From Streptomyces sp. NBC_00289 (GTDB lineage: Bacteria; Actinomycetota; Actinomycetes; Streptomycetales; Streptomycetaceae): a stretch of DNA of 64,000 nt. The translations under genes were made by a program, and so were the position numbers. The stretch is taken from contig NZ_CP108046.1 in assembly GCF_041435115.1 (NCBI RefSeq), forward strand, positions 186,001 through 250,000. Direction: 5' to 3'. The notes beneath the pieces are model-generated. The model worked only from the letters and a program-made list of their open reading frames with translations. It ran no database searches and was not told where the DNA came from. Each line of letters opens with the position of its first letter. Positions within the stretch are counted from its first letter, which is position 1. Shown in pieces: positions 8,363-17,576 of this stretch.

Positions 8363-9601
8363 TAGTGCTGGATTCCGCTTTGGTTGGGTATATGTCTTGG
8401 TGGCGGGGTAGTTGATGGTGCTCGGGGGCGGGTGCTGGGCATGGTGTTATGGGCACGGCCGGGCTGTGACGAGGACGAACGGGCAGTTGTCCGTCGGTTG
8501 TCGCGGGCGCGGAAGGCGCCGCGGGATGTGGTGATGCGGGCCCGGATGATCGACCTGAGCTGGTCGGGGCTGCGGGTGCCGGCGATCGCGGTGGAGCTGG
8601 GCTGCAGCGAGAAAACGGTCCGCTGCTGGCTGCACCGCTTCAACCGCTCCGGGCTGGAGGGGCTGGATGATCTGGGCGGGCAGGGCCGCAAGCGGCGGAT
8701 CACCGAGGCCGAGCGATCCCGGATCATCGCTCTGGTCAAACAGGTGCCGCCGGGCCGGCTGCGGTGGGAGCCGGGCGGGGAACTGTGGGCGGCCGACGAA
8801 GCCGGGCCGGCCGAGTGGACGCTGGACTCCCTGGCCGCCCAGGCCCGGCAGCTGGGTATCGAGGTCGGCCGCTCCCAGGTGCGCAGGATCCTGGTTGCCG
8901 AGGGGGTGCGCTGGCGCCGTACCCGATCCTGGACCCGTTCAAAGGACCCGGACTTCGCGGGAAAAGGACGCGGATCATCGGCCTCTACACCCAGCCACCC
9001 GACGGCGCGACGGTGATCTGCGCTGACGAACTGGGGCCGGTGATCCCCCGCACTTTTCCGCCCGCACCGGGCTGGTCACCCGACGGGCACCGGATCAAGT
9101 CCGAGCTCGACTCCGGCCGCGGGCCAGAAAAGACCTGGGTCTACGGGGCTTTACGCATCCGGGACGGCCAGCAGATCACCATGGCCGCATCCTCCCGCAA
9201 CAGCGTCTTCTACCAGCAATTCCTTCAACTGGTCGAGGACGCCAATCCGGCCTCGAGGACGCCAATCCGGCCGGTGAGATCTGGATCGTCACCGACAACC
9301 TGTCCTCCCACAACAGCCTGTCCACCCGGACCTGGCTGGAGGACCACCCCCGCATCCACCACGCGTTCATCCCGGTCGGCGCCTGCTGGCTGAACCTGCA
9401 GGAAGGCTGGTGGCGGATCTTCCGCAAGACCGCCCTGGCCGGACGGTCCTTCGCCAACCCCGACGACATCACCCAGGCCACAGCCGTAGCCACCCGGCAA
9501 CTCAACGCCCGAGCCCGCCCCTGGATCTGGGGCCGGCCAGCCCCGCCCACCCGCCAACTACGACGCCGATATGCGTACATCCAATGAGGAATGCAGCACT
9601 A
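8363..9601 (+). mobile_element. IS630-family element, second type, copy A
   Basis: Inverted ends TAGTGCTGGATTCC (8363) and GGAATGCAGCACTA (to 9601), one mismatch, flanked by TA. It is 1239 bp long. The same element recurs at 22494-23732 (offset 14131) with one base change noticed, in the stop codon region. The element lands in the 3' part of a helicase-associated-domain gene. Confidence 0.9.
8384..9586 (+). pseudogene. IS630-family transposase in three frames (copy A)
   Basis: Frame 1 (8384-8965) holds the N-terminal HTH (ELGCSEKTVRCWLHRF). Frame 2 takes over near 8960 with RIIGLYTQPPDGATVICADE (catalytic Asp region) and runs to about 9245. Frame 3 continues IWIVTDNLSSHNS, then a degenerate Glu region, and ends YAYIQ at 9586. 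The first switch coincides with an in-phase GGGAAAA at 8959-8965, a canonical -1 slippery heptamer, and may be programmed. The second is a perfect 20-bp tandem duplication (TCGAGGACGCCAATCCGGCC, about 9236-9275), which is a true frame-breaking mutation. Confidence 0.8.
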
Positions 9602-10041
9602 CGCCGCGCTGCGCGAGCTCCTGGCCGACGACGCTGAGACCGGTCAGACCGAGGTACTGCCCGACGTCACCGTCTACAGCGTGGACATCGGGAAATGGCT
9701 CGCCAAGCAGCGGAAGCCCGCTGCCTGAGCAACCCTGACGGACGGGCAGCGTAAGCGCCTGAAACAACCCGGCATCACGACGCCACCCCGGAGCCGAAAA
9801 CGGCGGTGAAGCCGTCCACGGCGACCATGAGCGCCTTCGAGAAGGGCGTTGCCGCCCTCGCGCAGTACAAGGCCCGCACCGGCGCCGTGACCGTCCCCAC
9901 AGCCCACGCAGAGACATTGCCGGACGGGTCGGAGGTCAAGCTCGGGGTGTTCCTGTCGAACACGAAGTCAAGGCGCGCCAAGCTCACACAGACAAGCTCG
10001 CTGCTCTCAGCGCCCTCAGACTCGACTGGGCGGAGACGTAA
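9602..10041 (+). pseudogene. Helicase-associated-domain protein, 3' fragment
   Basis: After the IS630 end the sequence reads LPDVTVYSVDIGKWLAKQR, then in another frame AFEKGVAALAQYKARTGAVT and LGVFLSNTKSRRAKL. Finally, in a third frame, it reads DKLAALSALRLDWAET with a stop at 10041. These blocks are typical of the C-terminal helicase-associated domains of large Streptomyces DEAD/DEAH-type helicases, which are common near chromosome ends. At least two frameshifts and the IS630 insertion make it a relic. Confidence 0.65.
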
Positions 10042-10060
10042 CGCTGCCACGAGAAGGAGC

Positions 10061-10100
10061 GGCCCCGGCCACATTGCGCCCCGTCACGGGGACCGGGGCC
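10061..10100 (+). terminator. Hairpin downstream of the helicase relic
   Basis: GGCCCCGG at 10061-10068 pairs with CCGGGGCC at 10093-10100 around an internal GCCCCGTCACGGGG stem. It begins 20 bases after the relic's stop codon, so it is likely its terminator. Confidence 0.5.
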
Positions 10101-10378
10101 CATCCCGCGCACTCCCTACCGGCACGGGCCGAAGCCGAGCGTAGCCCCGTCCAAGCGAGAGGCGGAAAGCTGACCCAAGTACGCATGCAGGGTCTTTACG
10201 GCTGAATCCAATCGCCACACGGCTGACCGTGCCGGTTCCGTCCTGACCAACCGCCAAGAACGCCCCCAGCCGCAGACCAGACCATGACTACAGATGAAGT
10301 AGCGATCACTCACCCAAAAGACGGAACCCCATGATCATCTGGGATGGACACAACAGGTTACCCCCGCAGTGTCAGGCG

Positions 10379-10412
10379 CGGGGTTGTCCCGGCAGGGGCC
10401 GGGACAACCCCG
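10379..10412 (+). terminator. Perfect 15-bp stem hairpin
   Basis: CGGGGTTGTCCCGGC (10379-10393) and its exact complement (10398-10412) enclose an AGGG loop. There is no T-tract, as usual for Streptomyces terminators. It lies between the helicase relic and the amine oxidase gene. The rest of 10101-10668 holds no gene that can be supported. Confidence 0.6.
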
Positions 10413-10668
10413 CAGCCCCAACAACAACGAACAAGCCAGCTGGCTTCAGACGCAGAAGCAGCACTCGTGTGCTTGGTCATCTGAAGGACTGGAAGATCAC
10501 CAGACCAGTGGGTAAGGGCGCGACACAAAATGCCGGTTCTACCCCTCCGAACAGCGCCCACCACTGTCGGCGATAACTGGATGGAGCCAGGCCGGCTAAC
10601 CGTGACTGTCATGCTCTCGTCTTGCAGGCGACCTTCCCTTACCGCTCACCTGAACAGGATTCCTTCGC

Positions 10669-12009
10669 ATGAAGTCACCGAACGAAATCGGGCGCCGCAG
10701 GCTGCTGCTCGGCTCGGCTCTCGCCATGGCCGTCACGGGGACGGTGGCTTCCTGTAAGCCGAGCACAACGCCAAGACGCGGCAACCGGGCGGTTCCGGAA
10801 CCGGTGGCGTACCTACGAACGTCCTGGTCCATCGACCCCTTCGCCCATTGCTCCTACTCCTATCTTGCGCCCAGCAGCCTGGGTGCGCGGGCCCGCACAA
10901 TGCTTGCTGCGCCGGTGGATGACCGTCTGTACTTCGCCGGTGAAGCGACGTCTTCCGAAGCACCTTCCACAGCCCATGGCGCCCTGGAAAGCGGACGACG
11001 CGCAGCCGCACAAGTCATCAGCGCCGCCGAAGAGGGCGAGCACATCGTGATCATCGGGTCCGGATTCGCCGGACTCGGCTGCGCTCGCGCTCTTGTCGAC
11101 GAGGACTACCAGGTGACGGTTCTCGAAGGGCGAAATCGAGTCGGCGGGCGCATATGGACGCGGCACATCGCTGGAGCGCCTGCGGAGATGGGAGCATCCT
11201 GGATCCACGGCTCCTCGGGCAACGTCATGACTAAAATTCTCAGAGAAACCGGCGACCCGAGCTACACCTTCGACTATGAGAATTCCGCTGGCCAACATGA
11301 ACACGCGATGCGTGAACTCGCCCACTATGAAGAGAAACTCGACGATGTCGATGATCCGAACGAAGTCACCGTCGCCTCCGTGATGCCGCACAGTCCTTCA
11401 GCCGCGCTGCGCACCGCGCTAAACATCAACTATCCGTTGGAGTACGCCGCGGAGCCGAGCCAGCTCTCAGTGGAGGCCACTCTCGAGGGCAGGGATCTGA
11501 GGGGCCCCGATCTTCTACTCCCGCGGGGCTACGACCGGATGCTCGCGCACGTCCGCGGCGATATCCCGGTGCGCATACGGCAGGTCGTCGCCAGCATTCA
11601 GTACGGCCCGCACGGGGTGAGCGTGACCCTGCGGGACGGCAACACCGTACAGGCCGACCGCGCGGTGATCACCGTCCCGATCGGCGTACTCAAGGCCGCA
11701 ACCATCGCCTTCGAGCCGGCCCTGCCCGATGCCAAACAGAAGGCCATCAAAGCACTGGGAGCCGGTCTGCTCGACAAACTGTGGCTCGAATTCCCCAAGC
11801 CCTTCTGGGACAAAGACGTCGACGTCATCGAATGGTTCGACCCCAAGCACCCCAACCTATGGTCCTGGTGGGTCAACGGATACAAGGCCTTCGGCAAGCC
11901 TGTACTCCTCGGCCTCAACGGCGGCGATCAGGCTCACCAACTCGCCCGTGCATCCGACGACGAGGTCATCGACAGCGCAATGAGAGCCCTGCACCACATG
12001 CACTCCTGA
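10669..12009 (+). CDS. Tat lipoprotein flavin amine oxidase with permuted domain order
   Basis: A 446-residue flavin-dependent amine oxidase (oxidative deamination of an amine or amino acid; substrate unknown). A Tat-type signal (RRR at 9-11, hydrophobic stretch) ends in a lipobox VASC with Cys29, predicting an exported, membrane-anchored enzyme. Residues 45-120 are the segment normally found at the C-terminus of this family (AYLRTSWSIDPFAHCSYSYL, then LYFAGEATS, 88-96). They are followed by the normal N-terminal Rossmann motif IVIIGSGFAGLG (126-137) and NRVGGRIWT. The chain stops at the point where the C-terminal FAD segment would usually begin. The gene thus looks circularly permuted, with one open frame. 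A weak AGGA lies 11 bases before ATG. Confidence 0.8.
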   Translation: MKSPNEIGRRRLLLGSALAMAVTGTVASCKPSTTPRRGNRAVPEPVAYLRTSWSIDPFAHCSYSYLAPSSLGARARTMLAAPVDDRLYFAGEATSSEAPSTAHGALESGRRAAAQVISAAEEGEHIVIIGSGFAGLGCARALVDEDYQVTVLEGRNRVGGRIWTRHIAGAPAEMGASWIHGSSGNVMTKILRETGDPSYTFDYENSAGQHEHAMRELAHYEEKLDDVDDPNEVTVASVMPHSPSAALRTALNINYPLEYAAEPSQLSVEATLEGRDLRGPDLLLPRGYDRMLAHVRGDIPVRIRQVVASIQYGPHGVSVTLRDGNTVQADRAVITVPIGVLKAATIAFEPALPDAKQKAIKALGAGLLDKLWLEFPKPFWDKDVDVIEWFDPKHPNLWSWWVNGYKAFGKPVLLGLNGGDQAHQLARASDDEVIDSAMRALHHMHS

Positions 12010-12098
12010 CGCGTAAATAGCAGCAGGTCAGGGTGGGGGTAGGCAGGGCTGGGTGCCCGGTGGCTGTGGCGCTCGCCGGGTGTCTGGGTGCGGGTCGG

Positions 12099-13342
12099 TC
12101 AGGCCGCGCCTTCCAGCGGGTTGAGGGTGACGGTGTAGCCGAGCTGATTGAGCGCACTGATCGCGCGGCGGGTGGCGCGTTCGGGGTCGCGCTGGGCGAA
12201 GTAGGTGCCGCCGAGCTCGTGGTAGGTGACGTTGTCGGTGAGCATGTGCCAGATCGCGGTGATGATCGAGTGCTCGACGGCGACCAAGGCTCGCATCGGG
12301 CCGCGGCGGGCGGTGAGCCGCTTGTAACGGGCCTGCAGGTAGGTGTCCTTGGTTCTCACCGCGCCGAGTGCGGCGAGTCCGAGGGCGCCTTTGAGATAGG
12401 GATGCCGGGTCGGACTTTGGTGCTCTTGGTTCGGCCGGCGGACTCGTGGTGGCCTGGGCAGACGCCGGCCCAGGACGCGAGGTGCCTGGCGGAGGCGAAC
12501 CGGCTCATGTCCCCGCCGGTCTCCGCGATGATCACCTCGGCGACGGCCCGGTTGATCCCGGGGATGGTGTCGAGGAGGTCGAGCGAGGGACGAAAGGGAG
12601 CCATCGCCCCCTCGATCCGCTCGTCCAGCTGCCGGATCGCGTCGGTGAGCTGGTCGTAGTGGTCCAGGTGCAGCCGGGCCAGGAAGGCATGGTGGCTGCG
12701 GAAGCGTCCGGTCAGCGCCTCGGTCAGCTCGGGGATCTTGTTGCGGAGCTTGCGTTTGGCCAGCTCCGCGAGGACCTGCGGGCCGCGTTCCCCGCCGATG
12801 AGGGCTTCGAGCATGGCCCGGCCAGAGACCCCCATGATGTCGGAGGCGACCGCGGACAGCTTGATCCCGGTGTCCTCCAGCAGCTTCTCCAGCCGCTGCA
12901 CGATCTGGCCGCGCTCGCGGGTCATCTGGGTGCGAGCCCGGGTCAGGTCTCGCAGCTCGCGCACCGGCTGGGGCGGCACGAACGAGGCCCGCACCAGGCC
13001 ATGCGCACCGAGCTGGGCCAGCCAGGCCGCATCCGAGACGTCCGTCTTGCGGCCGGGCAGGTTCTTGACCTGCCGCGCGTTGACCAGGATCACGTTCAAC
13101 TCCCCGGCCAGAAGGTAGTAGAAGAGCTTCCAGTAGTCCGACGTCGCCTCGATCACGACCAGGGTGACCTCGGCGGCGAGCAGGTGATCGCGCAGGGCGA
13201 GCACCGCGTTCGTCGTCGAACCCCACGTCGTGGTCTCGGTCGCGAAGGCCCCCCGCCGCTTGGTACTCGGGGTGCGGACACACGCCTTGGCATCCTTCTT
13301 GCTGATGTCCACACCGGCGCAGCGCTCGTGCAGCACATCCAC
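12099..13342 (-). pseudogene. IS110-family transposase with one frameshift
   Basis: From 13342, CAGVDISKKDAKACVRTP and VVIEATSDYWK give the DEDD-type N-terminus. RKTDVSDAAWLAQL follows, and the C-terminal helix-hairpin and Ser domain (LDTIPGINRAVAEVIIAETG) ends near 12415. The frame then changes to HPYLKGALGLAAL and runs to 12099. A one-base indel near 12405-12415 splits the protein. Start and N-terminus are normal for IS110/IS1111. The 5' noncoding flank at 13343-13520 would be the left end, where IS110 elements encode their bridge RNA. Confidence 0.8.
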
Positions 13343-13803
13343 GTCCCTGTCCCTCCCTCAACGGCCGAGTGGTACGCCGTTCCGGGGGGACCAAGGTGAA
13401 TCAGGAATTCTGACGCACGTGCTCGCAGCAACACTCCACGGTTCCCGTGGACGGCCCCCAGCACCACGCTGACCTGCGAGCTCACCGGCATCACAGAGCA
13501 TTCGGTTTCGGCCGGAACGAACCCCACCAGCGTCCCGCAGCGGTATCAGCCCGCGTCAGAGGCAGACGGAAGCACCCCAGCGCGCGCCACAGGATTTACC
13601 ACGCCCCCGGCGCGCACCGACGGTGCGCTGGACCGCTGACTTGTTGAATCGACCCCAGACGCGCGATCTGCAGCCGTAGCGTCCAGGGTGCCGACCGGCA
13701 CGGGCTCGCGTGACCTCATGCCGCCCCAACTCGGGCTGGCTCATGATGAGTTTGCCGCCGCCGGCCGGCACCCGCGCGGTGTGGCTCGACAGAGGCGTGA
13801 CCA
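13343..13803. other. Shared upstream region of two divergent IS110 elements
   Basis: There is no credible protein gene in this 461-bp gap. It separates the starts of two IS110-type transposases pointing away from each other, so it should contain both left-end noncoding segments. In characterised IS110 elements this segment is transcribed as the bridge RNA. No structure could be assigned by eye. Confidence 0.4.
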
Positions 13804-14961
13804 ATGGACGCTGAGACTTCAAGTCAGAGTGCCCACCGCACCCCTCCCATCCCGTTCGACCTGGGCAAGGTGCACGTGATCACCATCGGTATCGATCCCC
13901 ACAAGTCGTCCCACACCGCCGTCGCGTCGACGCCGCAGGACACCAGCTCGCCCAGCGCCGCTTCGTCGTCAACGCAGGGACCGGCCGGCAGCTGATGGGC
14001 TGGTGCGAGCGGTGGCCCGAGCACCGCTTCGCCGTAGAGGGTGCCAAAGGACTCGGCCGCAGCCTCGCCCAGCAGCTGGCCTCCACCGGCGAGCATGTGG
14101 TGGACGTGCCCTCCACCCTTTCCGCCCGGGCCCGGCTCCTGGCCACCGGCGGGGACCGCAAGACCGATGCAGCCGACGCCCTGCACGTCTCTCAGGTCGC
14201 CCTCTTCCGGCACGACCTGCGCAAGGTGGAGCCGGAGGACCAGTCGACGATCCTGCGGCTGCTGACCGAGCGGCACGATGACCTGGTCGACGAACGCACC
14301 CGCATCATCAACCGCCTCCATGCCGTGCTGACCTGGTCGACGAACGCACCCGCATCATCAACCGCCTCCATGCCGTGCTGCGAGACCTGCTGCCCGGCGG
14401 TGCCCCCATCCGTCTGTCCGCGGAGAAGGCCGCCGCCCTCATGAAGGGCATCCGTCCAGCCACGGCCACCGACTGCTGCCGCCGTGACCTCGCCTGGGAT
14501 CTCCTCGCCGACCTGCGGCGCGTCGACCGGCAGGTCCGCGATAACGAAGGCCAGATGCGTGACGCCCTGGCCGCCGCCCGCACCGCGCTGACCGCTCTGC
14601 CCGGCGTGGGCACCGTGCTCGCCGCCAAGCTCCTCGGACACGTCGGCGACGCACGCGCTTTCCCACCGAGCACCACTTCGCCAGCTACACCGGTACGGCA
14701 CCGCTGGACGCGTCCAGCGGCAAGAACACCCGCCACCGCCTCAACACCGGAGGCAACCGCGCGTTGAACTCCGTACTGCACATCATCGCGGTCTGCCAGA
14801 TCCGCGACGGCGGCCGAGGTCAGGACTACTACTACCTGCGGAAGATCGCCGAAGGCAAGACGCCTGCAGAGGCCCGCAGGGCCCTCAAACGGCGCCTGTC
14901 GAACGTCGTCTACCGCACCCTTAAACGTGACCGCCATACGACTCTCGCTGCGGCCGCTTGA
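13804..14961 (+). pseudogene. IS110-family transposase with several frameshifts
   Basis: The N-terminus VITIGIDPHKSSHTAVA (first DEDD Asp) shifts frame near 13930 into WPEHRFAVEGAKGLGRSL, and DRKTDAADALHVSQVAL follows. A perfect 50-bp tandem duplication (14280-14379) shifts it again. The next segment, AALTALPGVGTVLAAKLLGHVGDA, shifts near 14660 into FASYTGTAPLDASSGKNTR and ends LAAAA at 14961. About 390 residues would result if repaired, the normal IS110 size. It is dead in the current form. Confidence 0.8.
14280..14379 (+). repeat. Perfect 50-bp tandem duplication
   Basis: Units 14280-14329 and 14330-14379 appear identical, beginning GACCTGGTCGACGAACG. Fifty is not a multiple of three, so the second copy breaks the IS110 reading frame. 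It resembles the 20-bp duplication inside the IS630 copies. Confidence 0.9.
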
Positions 14962-15304
14962 CACACAGAGGCACTCATCAGTCCCACCTGACCCTCTGTC
15001 ACCACACTCCGCATCTCGGGGACGACAGGACGTCCACGGCCGACACGCCGACTTCCGGAACCTGCCGGGACATCCTCTGTTGAGTCAGACCGTGGCCGGA
15101 CACCGGGCCGGCGGCACACCCCGAGCGGGCCAGCCCCGAGAGGCGGCAGGAACCTCACGAGCCATCCAACCCAGCGTCCTAACGGAACGCTACGAGCGGC
15201 CAACCCGACCGCGCTCCGCTACGGCCAATACAAGTCGGAACCTCAAGGCGAAGCGACTCCGGGGTGAGGGTCGGCTGCGGGGGAACCTCGCCGCGACAAC
15301 TGGT
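14962..15304. other. Intergenic region, no gene recognised
   Basis: This is the right flank of the IS110 relic. No supported ORF, RNA gene or inverted repeat was seen. The element's right end is probably within the first 100 bases. Confidence 0.4.
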
Positions 15305-15517
15305 CTACCTGCGACGGGATGCCTGGGCGGCGGCCAGCAGATTCCGGATCTCGATGATGTGCCTACCGGTGCGCATCGCGATCCGGGCTGCCGACTCCCC
15401 ACCCTGGTATGCGGCCACGATCGCCGCGGTCAGGTTCCGGCGAGCCGTGTGGACGGCTTCCTGCGCATCGTGCAGTGCCTGGGCTGCCGTCTCCAGCGTG
15501 TGCTCCTCGCTCGTCAT
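15305..15517 (-). CDS. Small conserved-type protein, possible DNA-binding
   Basis: Seventy residues starting MTSEEHTLETAAQALHDAQ at 15517. The helical N-terminal half is rich in Ala and Glu. The end (ESAARIAMRTGRHIIEIRNL) resembles the helix-turn-helix tail of small Streptomyces proteins that recruit an HTH after a coiled stretch. It is divergent from ssb, with 79 bases between starts, so the two probably share a promoter region. The function is not known. An upstream extension of the frame to 15631 would overlap ssb and is less likely. Confidence 0.55.
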   Translation of the reverse strand: MTSEEHTLETAAQALHDAQEAVHTARRNLTAAIVAAYQGGESAARIAMRTGRHIIEIRNLLAAAQASRRR

Positions 15518-15596
15518 ACGGTCATCGTGCCAGCCAGGGTGCAGGGCCGGTACGGTGGGCGTATTGCGGTGAGCGGACGGCAAAGAGGGTGGCGGT

Positions 15597-16067
15597 ATGG
15601 CGGGCGAGACGCTGGTGACGGTGGTGGGCAACCTGACCGCCGACGTGGAACTGCGCTACACCAACTCCGGTATCCCGGTGGCCGGGTTCACCGTGGCATC
15701 CACCCCCCGCGTCTTCGACCGTGACCGCAATGAGTTCGTCGACGGGCAAACCCTTTTCCTGCGCTGCTCGCTGTGGCGACAGGCCGGCGAAAATGCCGCG
15801 CAGTCGCTGGCCAAGGGGATGCGTGTCATCGTTCAGGGCCGCCTCAAACAACGCACTTACGATGGCAAGGAAGGCCAGCGCCGCACCGTCCTTGAGATCG
15901 ACGTCGAGGAAGTCGCCGCATCCCTGGCGCATGCGACCGCGACCATCACCAAGACCTACCGCCCAGGAATGCCCGCCCAGGGCCAGCCCGCCCCAACGGC
16001 CAGACCCGACTCCGCTCCAGCACAGTCGCCGTCGAGCCCGGCTCCCGCGGAACCGCACCCGTTCTGA
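15597..16067 (+). CDS. ssb: Single-stranded DNA-binding protein
   Basis: 156 residues. The OB-fold covers about 1-110, with [19 protein letters not shown] at the N-terminus, [18 protein letters not shown] in the middle and [20 protein letters not shown] in the beta-hairpin region. A short Pro/Ala-rich linker follows. The last residues are AEPHPF rather than the acidic D-D-D-I-P-F tip that recruits partner proteins, so only the terminal Pro-Phe is kept. This fits a secondary, accessory-type SSB. ATG follows GGTGGCGGT; no strong Shine-Dalgarno sequence is visible. Confidence 0.9.
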   Translation: MAGETLVTVVGNLTADVELRYTNSGIPVAGFTVASTPRVFDRDRNEFVDGQTLFLRCSLWRQAGENAAQSLAKGMRVIVQGRLKQRTYDGKEGQRRTVLEIDVEEVAASLAHATATITKTYRPGMPAQGQPAPTARPDSAPAQSPSSPAPAEPHPF

Positions 16068-16620
16068 CCAACAGCTGACCAGTCCCAGAACGCCTGACAC
16101 GGATCGTCCAATAGGGCCAGAGCATCGTCCAGAGACCTGGGCCCTTGCCCCAAGGCCGGGTAGCTACTGGCTTCGGCGCTTCGGGGTCTGGATCTGTGTC
16201 GGGACCAGTGACGCGGTCCGTCCGAGCGGGGGTTAGCCAGGTCAAGCCCCAAGGACGGCTTGCGTAGAGGGCAGAAGGCCGCTTCAGCGGGGCCGCAGGG
16301 GGGTAGAACCGGGAGGTGATGGGTGCTCGGCCCGTACCCCCACAGTACGGGCCGAGCAGCATGAAGCGAGCTGATGCCTGCTGTGATACTCCCCAGTTCC
16401 ACAGGGCAGACAACTCGCCTCCTGTCGAACTGCTCATGCCTGGGACGAGCAGTTCGAACTTTGAGGGTTGTGCTCACCGGAGGGCGCTGCGGGAGATGAG
16501 CGGACCCAAGACACGGAAAAAACAGGACGAGAGGCTGGGCAAGTAGCGGCGGCGAGCGGTATCAGGTCACGTTGGAAAGCCGGCTCCGGGATCATGTGGG
16601 CGGCGGGTGGCGTGGCTGCG
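16068..16620. other. Intergenic region with a terminator-like hairpin
   Basis: No gene can be supported here. The one clear feature is a perfect 13-bp stem at 16325-16357. Confidence 0.4.
16325..16357. terminator. Perfect 13-bp stem hairpin
   Basis: GCTCGGCCCGTAC (16325-16337) pairs with GTACGGGCCGAGC (16345-16357) around a 7-base loop. It lies between ssb and the convergent SSI relic and could terminate transcription from both sides. Confidence 0.6.
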
Positions 16621-16624
16621 CCCG

Positions 16625-17014
16625 GGTTTCAGAAGGCGGAAGACGGTGTTCGCGCTGATGGCTGCGTCCTTCTCGCAGGCGTTGGCGAAGGTGAGCTCCA
16701 GGGATCGTCACGGGCCGGTAGGTCTTTACGCAGGGCCGGTCGTCCGCAAGGGAGAGAAGAGTGCCGACGTCGCCGGCCGTAGCTCTTTGCATGCCACAGC
16801 AGGCAAGGGGTGGGTTCCTGTAGGGCGCGGCGCGCGCACAGCTGAGAGTCACCGCCCGCTCGACAACGGCGTGGGCCCCCTCACCACGGGAGGTAGTCAA
16901 GACGAGCGCCGAGGGCGCATACAGGCCGAAAGACTCAGCGTGAGCGGACGGAACGACCACCGCAAGCCCGGCCGCAGCGAGCGCCGTCGCAGCGAGGCCC
17001 GTGAATTTACGCAT
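16625..17014 (-). pseudogene. Subtilisin-inhibitor-like protein (SSI), degenerate
   Basis: A clean signal peptide (MRKFTGLAATALAAAGLAVV...AHA) leads into LYAPSALVLTTSRGEGA and ERAVTLSC, the signature of Streptomyces subtilisin inhibitors. Frame slips follow after the first Cys. GDVGTLLSLADDRPCVKTYR is the reactive-site loop (P1 probably Lys, trypsin-type). The conserved V-D-G-V-W segment is missing. In a shifted frame LTFANACEKDAAISANTVF gives the C-terminus. The gene therefore has indels and an internal deletion and is not functional. Confidence 0.75.
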
Positions 17015-17576
17015 GAAGGGTTTGCTCCTCCTTTAAGAGTGCCGAGGTCGAAGTGGAGTGAGTCTGTCGTACCCGAGGCACCACCATCACCCGGACCGCC
17101 TCCTTCCAGACGCACGATGGACGCGGGCAGCCAGTGGGAGAACAGGAGAGGATATGTGCAGGTCGTGGGGGACTTGAAAAAGTCACGAAGGAATGTATTC
17201 AGCTACCTCGAACATGACTTGCTCTAGTCTTTGCTTGAGTAAGCCCTTCCTTTTAGTGCCAGGTTGGCCAGAAGTGGGCAAGCTGAGAGACACCTGGCAC
17301 GTGTTGCCGGTCACACCCGAACCGTACGGCCGAGACCTCACAGCACCCCAATATCGCCGACGTACTTCGCGTTCACCGTGGATGCGGTGAAATCGCGGCC
17401 GATCAGGTCCGGGGCCTTCACCGCGGCCGGGTCCGCGACGGTGGTGCGGTGCCGGCGCCGCAGACGCACTCCGGCGAGCCCGACGGCCCGCACGACGCGG
17501 GCGACGCGGGCGACGCGCTTGTGGTTCACGGCCTGGCCGCCGTCGGAGTTCGGCAGTAACCCTGGGGACACCGTAA

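Noticed and set aside
6916..8365. The IS701 plus the two flanking IS630 ends as a composite transposon
   Set aside because: The two IS630 elements are different types with different ends, and CTAG duplications show a simple IS701 insertion.
12446..13399. A 317-codon plus-strand frame opposite the IS110 gene
   Set aside because: Composition of an antisense shadow; the minus strand shows IS110 catalytic blocks.
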